DNA of 64,000 nt from Anoplopoma fimbria (taxonomy: Eukaryota; Chordata; Actinopteri; Perciformes; Anoplopomatidae), in contig NC_072450.1 in assembly GCF_027596085.1 (NCBI RefSeq), positions 4,711,236 through 4,775,235 of the forward strand, read 5' to 3'. Below, one piece after another: positions 57,926-64,000 of this stretch. Made by a program: the position numbers and the translations under genes. Position 1 is the first letter of the stretch, and each line of letters starts with the position of its first letter. Below the pieces are notes generated by a model. It had not been told where the DNA came from and did no database searches. It saw only the letters and a list, made by a program, of their open reading frames with translations.

Positions 57926-59271
57926 AAAAACATTTGCCTGAGCAATTTTACTTTTACCGCCTCTCTTTCAGCATGTCTGCAAAACTCTGAACACAGGCCT
58001 TTGTTATATAGAAAATTCATTTCCAGCACAAAAGTCCAATAACAATGCCTCCGATCAATAAGACTGTCCCCCGGAGCACACTCCAAATTCCCCATCATTA
58101 CCCAAAAGCTCCATGGGGGAGAACAGTTCACCTGGCGAGTTCACACTGTGTGAGAATATGAGCTGCAGATCGAAATTCAACTGGTACTTCATGTTTCTTT
58201 TGCCTCAGAGAGGTTATTTTTCCATGTTCAGTTGACGCTTGAACCGGTTCTACTCCGACGGGGATGTGTTTATCTCACTTCAGGTGGTGACCTCACGGAT
58301 CAGTGTCACCATTTAGCTTTAATGGGCTATTTAAAGCCAACTGCTAGCCAGGCTTCCGGAGCTGGATGCTGTTTTTTATTCTGTGCACAGTTTTTGCATT
58401 TTATCTACTGTAAAAAAAAAACAAAGTTTTACCAAAAGAGCCATTTAGTAGCTGTTCTGGAGCTTTCAAACACACAAAACAGCTGCTAAACGGAGCTTGT
58501 AGCAAGATTGTTTTGTCAACTGCACTGAGGTAAAAAAAATGACAAGAAGTCTTAACTTTTTTGCTAAATAAAAATGAGTAGTCCTCACTGGACCCAAACG
58601 TAGACAAACAGAATATGTTCAGGGATTTATTGCCAAAGTATAAACTTTTTATTTACCATTCTGTTGCTAGGGCAACCGCTTTGGTCCAAGTTTCCTTCCT
58701 GTCAGCTACCTCAATAACAAAAATTGCAACAGGAAATGCAAAGAGGCCCATTTAGTTTGTTGGTTTGAGGCTCATAAGCAAAGGCATATAGCGACTTTGA
58801 CTAACTGGCAAGGAGGGAGTGGAAAGGGGCTGAATAAATATATACAGGGCTGATGAGGAAAGTGGGAACAGGTGAGTAGTTTGTGTCACAGTCAGGTGAT
58901 GGGGAAAGGATGGAAAGTCTGAGGGCATTTGGTGGATGGATGGAATAATTGCCAATGAATGGGGCCTTGGGAATAAAGAATGTGGCAGGAGAGGATGAAC
59001 AAATACATTCTGGGAAAACTAAATCTGCTGATGATGATTACGGGATATGAGTGAAAGCTCTGGAACAGCTGTTAAAGGGACCTTGAGATTGTTTTGTTTT
59101 GAATCTTTGCTTTGGGGTTTTCCTTGCAAGGTTTCCAAGGAAGATAAACACCTCCACCATGATGAGGATATGGTTGTGATTAGTTAACACTTTCATCTTT
59201 TAGTTTGCCAGTGAGAAATGCTTTTTGGATGTTCTTGCTCAGGGCGTGTCTCTAAAACTGGGTGCCTATGC
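57926..59271. other. Intergenic, nothing recognised
   Basis: Mixed-composition sequence without an identifiable element or exon. Confidence 0.5.
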
Positions 59272-60260
59272 ACTGTAAAAAAACTAAAATAATTTGTAAC
59301 CTGGCTGCCATAAAATGTTGAGTTAGGCAAGTTAAGAAACTTACATTTCTAAAATTTAGAATAAATAGTTGAGGTGACAAATGTAAAGCTGACAAAATAG
59401 TTCAATCAACTTTACACTTTAAGTTTAATCAACAAGTATTTTTTTTGTGATACCAACAAGACATTTAAAGTTCCTTAAACGTAGTTGAGCCAACATAGAA
59501 TAACTAATTAAACCAGCAAACTTGATTTGATTTATTGAGTTGTACAAACATGTCAATAAAAGTTGTTTAAACTAAGCATCTTGTTGAATCAATTTATATA
59601 TCTTAGTTATGCAAACATAATACTGAACGTTCTCTAAACTAAGCAAATGTAAGAGCTTGCATCCAGTTACAGACTCTGGTGCTAGCCTACAGGGCAGTGA
59701 AAGGAACAGCTCCTTCCTATCTCCAGGCCTTGGTCAAGCCCTACACCCCCGCCCGACCACTTGGCTCTGCTGCCTCGGGGCGATTGGTTGCCCCGTCGCT
59801 CAGAGGTCCCTGCGGCCGATCCACCCGGTCACAGCTTTTTTCTGTCCCGGCCCCTCAGTGGTGGAATGAACTCCCCACTGACGTCAGGACAGCAGAGTCG
59901 CTGCCCATCTTTAGGCGCAGGCTGAAAACTCACCTCTTCATGAAGTACTACCCTGAGCCTTCCTCGTAGCACTTATTGCATTCGTTATTAGTTTGTTGCA
60001 ATTATTGTTCTCGTAGTAATTTGCCTCTGCACTATACTTTTGCTCTGGTTTATGCTTTAAGATGATTGTTTAAGAAAGGAGATGCACTTATGACTTCTGG
60101 TGACTAGTAGTTCTCTTGAATACCTATGTTGAATACACTTATTGTAAGTCGCTTTGGATAAAAGCGTCTGCTAAATGACTGTAATGTAATGTAATGTAAT
60201 GTAATGTAAGCATCTAGTTGAGTTAACTTATCTTTTTTAAGGCAGCCAGGTAAGGTTTTA
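59272..60260. mobile_element. MITE-like element split by an L2 insertion
   Basis: The left arm starts CACTGTAAAAAAACTAAAAT and contains AACCTGGCTGCCATAAAAT near 59300. The right arm contains the reverse complement TTAAGGCAGCCAGGTAAGG near 60238. AGTTGA and CAACTT words recur between them. The L2 fragment lies between the arms. The arms are imperfect, so exact termini are uncertain. Confidence 0.55.
59650..60208 (+). mobile_element. L2 LINE: ORF2 C-terminus, 3' UTR and (TGTAA)n tail
   Basis: The frame ending at 59969 reads LAYRAVKGTAPSYLQALVKP, SGRLVAPSLRGPCGRSTRSQ, then APQWWNELPTDVRTAESLPI and FRRRLKTHLFMKYY. This is the characteristic C-terminus of fish L2-clade ORF2. A 3' UTR follows with GTAAGTCGCTTTGGATAAAA and a (TGTAA)n tail at 60181-60208. 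The copy is 5'-truncated at about 59650; the ORF is open for about 100 codons. Confidence 0.92.
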
Positions 60261-60479
60261 GGAATAGTTCATCTTATTTGCAATGTTAAGTTATTTCAAA
60301 AATGTAACTGTGTAATTTGCCCACAAAACTTATGCTTCTATTTTCTAACAGTACTGCATAAAAAAACGATTAATCTACGTCAAAGAACATTCAGAATGCT
60401 AGTTTATTCAATTTCAAAAAAAGGTTACTGGGTACTATTAAGGTAGATCTGGTGATCGCAACGTAATGTAATGTGAGAC

Positions 60480-61357
60480 AATTTTTGGTGAGGGATTTCT
60501 TGCATAATTGCTCCTAAAACTATTTTAATATTTCTGTAGAATATTAAGAATGATTATGTCTGTACACTGCCTTAATATTAACCAAGGATATACAGGTATC
60601 ACTGAGGAAATGTGATTACAATACCCCTCATGACTGGTGATGAGTTACATCTTGAAGTCAGGTTATTGTATGCAAATCTGTCCATCTACTGCACTGAATA
60701 AGATCATACAAAAACTCTAACAATAATAACTGTTGTTCCGTTCCTCCTAATTTTATTGGGCTTTCACATATTTGCTGGTAAACAGAATTAACTGTTGGCA
60801 AAGAAAACATGACTCGTAATACGATCTAAGGTATCATTGTCTAGTCAAGTGTTAGTGGAAGCGATGGCATGAGTCAAGTCAGTGCTGAAAGTCCTGGAAG
60901 AAGCCACGGCTGCCCTTTAATGAAGCTTTTGCTTTACTGCTACTGCGCAGGGGTCTGTGGTGTGTAATTATACAAGAACACTTATCAGCCTCAGGAAAAG
61001 GTCACAGTTGGTGGGAGTTGGTGTGAAGAGCTTAAGTGCAACACTTAACTTCTACCTGAGAGATGGTAATTGAGATGACTCCCTGAATTACAACCAAAAG
61101 CTTATTTAAGATGTAAATTGGAAGAACAAAAGAGAATATTTTAATGCTCTGCAAACATTTGTTTTCTCCATTGATTAATTGCTGGTTTTGGCTGCCTCTT
61201 TACAGCTTGAGGTTAGGGTTTAAAATTTGCTCTGACCCCAGATTAGAATCTTTCAGAGAAATATTTATGCACCAAATGTAAGTGGAACAACTGTCGAGCA
61301 TCTAATAAAACACTTTGATCAGAGCTGTTTATGCCGTGTGCAGGCCTGCACACTTAC
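60480..61357. other. Intergenic, nothing recognised
   Basis: No exon, array or transposon was identified. Confidence 0.5.
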
Positions 61358-61705
61358 CAGCACACACTGCCACTCAAACAGCACAGTGGAGCTGTTGAGT
61401 GCCTCTTGAAACTCTGCCACACGACCACTTATTTTTGTTCGCTGCGTGCGCATGCTTTCCACATGCTGTAAGCAATTTGTGTGGAAGTTGGCAACGCGGC
61501 CGAGGCCAGTGCGGTAATCTTTGGATCGTGCTGCTACATGAATGGTGGTCGGGGCTCTGTGAGTATCCCGACTGTCTGCCTGGGTGCCGGGCCGCAGGAA
61601 TGAGCCCATCCATGCCGCTGTCTGCCTGGGAACGACACCGTTAATGCCCACATTGTACTTGACGGAGACAGACATTTCTGTCTTCATCTCTGTGAAAGAC
61701 TCCAC
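61358..61705 (-). CDS. Candidate coding exon of unknown gene
   Basis: A 116-codon open frame from ATG at 61705 to a strong donor GTAAGT (61357-61352), starting MESFTEMKTEMSVSVKYNVG and ending NSSTVLFEWQCVL. Composition is balanced, with CpG and GC content above the flanks. An internal acceptor (ACTCACAG at 61564-61557) could shorten it to 199 bases. The C-terminal part (LQHVESMRTQRTKISGRVAE) looks helical. I recognise no family, and no partner exon was found downstream. Overlapping plus-strand frames are also open, so it may be chance or a decayed exon. Confidence 0.3.
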
Positions 61706-62037
61706 TTTCTCTCATATTATTCTGGTTTTAAAGAAGATGTGCTTTACACGGCCCTGGAGGGACTTTATGTGGCATTGTTTCTGATGGCCCATCACCATTT
61801 TAGGTCCCCTTGGGCTTTGCTTTGAGATATATTTGAGCCACTTAAAGCCACAGTAAGCCCAGGCCCCCTTAGTTTCTGTTTCAAACCTGTAAAGCTTTCT
61901 GTTCTTGCACCACACATATGTACCATCAAAATACTTAGTTAAAAAGTACATTTTTCAAATGATGGTTCCTTTGCCCTCAGACAGAAGTTTAGGCAAATTG
62001 TCTAGATTTTGCTAGTTGTCAAATGACAATTATTTCT

Positions 62038-62330
62038 TACATTACAGTACAGTCATTTAGCAGACGCTTTTATCCAAAGCGACTTACAGTCAGTAGTATA
62101 TTACATATCATTCACCCATTCACACACTGATGACAGGCTACCATGCAAGGTGCCACCATCAGACTCTAACTAACATTCATCATCCAGTCCACACCGATGG
62201 CAAGCCTTCGGGAGCAACTTGGGGTTAAGTGTCTTGCCCAAGGACACATCGACTGCCGAAGCCGGGTATCGAACCACCGATCCTCTGATTGGAGAACTAC
62301 CTTGCTCTCCACTACGCCACAGCCGTCGCT
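62038..62330 (-). mobile_element. tRNA-derived SINE with L2-type tail
   Basis: On the minus strand the head contains A box TGGCGTAGTGGAGAGC and a perfect B box GGTTCGATACC, then GTGTCCTTGGGCAAGACACT. The tail GTAAGTCGCTTTGGATAAAA plus GCGTCTGCTAAATGACTG is identical to the L2 tails at 40.6 and 60.2 kb. Transcription would be by RNA polymerase III from the internal boxes, and mobilisation would depend on the L2 reverse transcriptase. Confidence 0.92.
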
Positions 62331-62334
62331 GATT

Positions 62335-64000
62335 TGATCAGCTATCTAGCTAATTATGCTAACATTAAGCTCCACGAGATGGCTGTAAACGCCGCCTCCT
62401 GCTTTCAGCTGACTTGTTTTAAAATGACAATCTTGTAAGAGGTTTTTTATAATAGGCACTTGATAAATGCTAACTTTTTGCCAGCATATCCCTTGCAAAA
62501 AGTCTTTATTCTTCATTAAAAATAATAACGGAAAATCTATGATGGAACTGTCATTTTATTCCTGTGTGGCTGCTTGTGTTTTAGAAAAAGTATGTTTCAC
62601 TTTTAATGCTACATTTTTATTGGGGACTAAATTATGTGTTTGGTGAAGTTAACTTTATTTCTGTTAAGGTTGGCTTGAGTTGCTGGAGTGCAAAGTAAAA
62701 AACACATGTGGATGTGATCGTTGTGAATGTTTTTTTTTTTTAAAGATGTGGAACCCAACAAAAAGAATGTTGTTAGTTAATGATGTGTTCTTGATGGGTC
62801 ACTGTAGGTATTGGAATCGTTAGCCTGACATGCTAACGATTGCAATTTATGCAGATCTGTCGAAACTATTCCTTTCACTCTTTCTTTTAATTGTTGTTAG
62901 TTTTGGAAAGGCTAAAAAAAAACATCCAAACTCTTTAAATGTCAATTAAATCCAGGTCTTCAACACGTGCTTCACAGACCTGCTGTGTCTAGTCTGCTAA
63001 GCTTTGATTGGACATTTGCTGTTCAGGGTAAGGGTTAAGCAGATGGTCAACTAAGCATTCACTGCTTTTCCATCCTATAATCGCACAAGATCTGTGTGAA
63101 ATAAAAGCTGCCCTTGAACAGCTGTTACCACACAGTACTAACTTTCTGAGGATTAAGCTCCATCTGGACATTAACTTTTAAACACTGACTTTAACATCTG
63201 TGCTGCAGGTCTTGAGTTTTCTCAGAGCACACTTCAAAATGTGCCTACACCTTTATGAACAATTTTTTATTGAACAGTCAGTCTGTCATTTTATTTTAAG
63301 CTTCGTACCTCATTCGTACTTATGTTAAGCTTGTTATATTATATTTTGCTTTATTTATTGTGGTTTTGTGGTTTTCTTTTTTTCCTGTTTTATTCAAGGA
63401 GGCAATTTCCACAGTATCATAAAGAACCCAAGGACAAATAACTTTTAAATCTAAGTTGTAAACACTCCTCTTAGTCATTTTAGTAACACACTGTTCAACT
63501 TAATGACTGCAATTTTCAAGGTAACCATAAAAAGGAGCATATGTGGTAAATATTGTGGGTTTTAGTGTCATGAAAAACAAAGCTTTCCCAATTCAGTTCT
63601 CCCACAGTGAAAGAGGTGCTGACGAAGCCACTCTTTCCATTTGTCACCAAATGAATCCAGATTTCTCAATGGGAAATTGAGCCTTTGGTACATTTCCTGG
63701 ACACATTAAGTTGTAGCTGGGCATGTCAAAAGAACATTTATGGAAAATGATCTAATCAGTTGGCAGATATGTGTTGAAGTGAACATTGAGGTATTGTAGA
63801 GGAAGATCAAAGATTACGCCGAGGTTAGCCAGTGGCCTTTTTGTTCCACGGTGCTGTAAATGTACAAAAACTGGCCATAACTTTAATCCTGCTGGGCTTC
63901 TTCTACCTATTAAATACTTATGGGCTCAAACTTCACGAACATCTCTAACAGGGAAATGTTGCTGGATGCCAGTGACGGATTTTTCCCCCTGATCCCCAAA
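62335..64000. other. Intergenic, nothing recognised
   Basis: No gene, exon or transposon identified. ORFs at 62989-63171 and 63786-63992 are uninformative. Confidence 0.5.

Overview
The window looks like nuclear DNA of a teleost fish, probably a spiny-rayed (percomorph) species. It has split vertebrate genes with large introns, long CA/GT microsatellites, and many teleost-type transposon remnants: Tc1 ends, a hAT element, L2 tails, a tRNA-SINE with an L2 tail, and LINE 3' ends with short terminal repeats. I see no bacterial, viral or organellar genes.

Layout. (1) Positions 1-1075 hold the 3'-terminal exon and poly(A) site of an unidentified plus-strand gene; the tail may extend to about 3100. 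(2) 3200-9240 is a repeat block: islands of a degenerate TATGACATACTATAC-type array, a recent tandem segmental duplication (offset 1642 bp), and an ~80-copy 10-bp minisatellite at 8066-8870. (3) 10683-31118, minus strand, is the complete coding region of bbox1 (gamma-butyrobetaine dioxygenase, last step of carnitine synthesis). Seven coding exons were joined by eye with GT/AG boundaries and continuous phase, giving 449 residues with all iron- and zinc-binding residues present. A CpG-rich block near 33.1-33.46 kb with NRF1-, ETS- and CRE-like sites is the best promoter candidate. (4) 32.5-35.4 kb is a higher-order tandem array built from one end of a Tc1-like transposon, bracketed by inverted LINE 3' ends. 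(5) 39998-41021 is a hAT-type element with nested Tc1-like and L2 insertions. (6) 41211-41834, minus strand, is fibin (fin bud initiation factor), a single-exon secreted-protein gene with a TATA box upstream. (7) 42.5-64 kb is mostly intergenic with scattered repeats. It includes an L2 3' end inside a MITE-like element at 59.3-60.4 kb, a SINE at 62.0-62.3 kb, and one unexplained candidate exon at 61.36-61.7 kb.

The fibin-bbox1 pair in the same orientation matches the conserved vertebrate order on human chromosome 11p14. The two genes are not known to act together. Outside them the window is a record of repeat dynamics: a likely L2 3' transduction, transposon-end minisatellites, and insertions flanked by unusually long direct repeats. 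I found no convincing new multi-gene system. The most notable items are the transposon-end array around the bbox1 promoter, the transduction, and a predicted mitochondrial-type leader on BBOX1.
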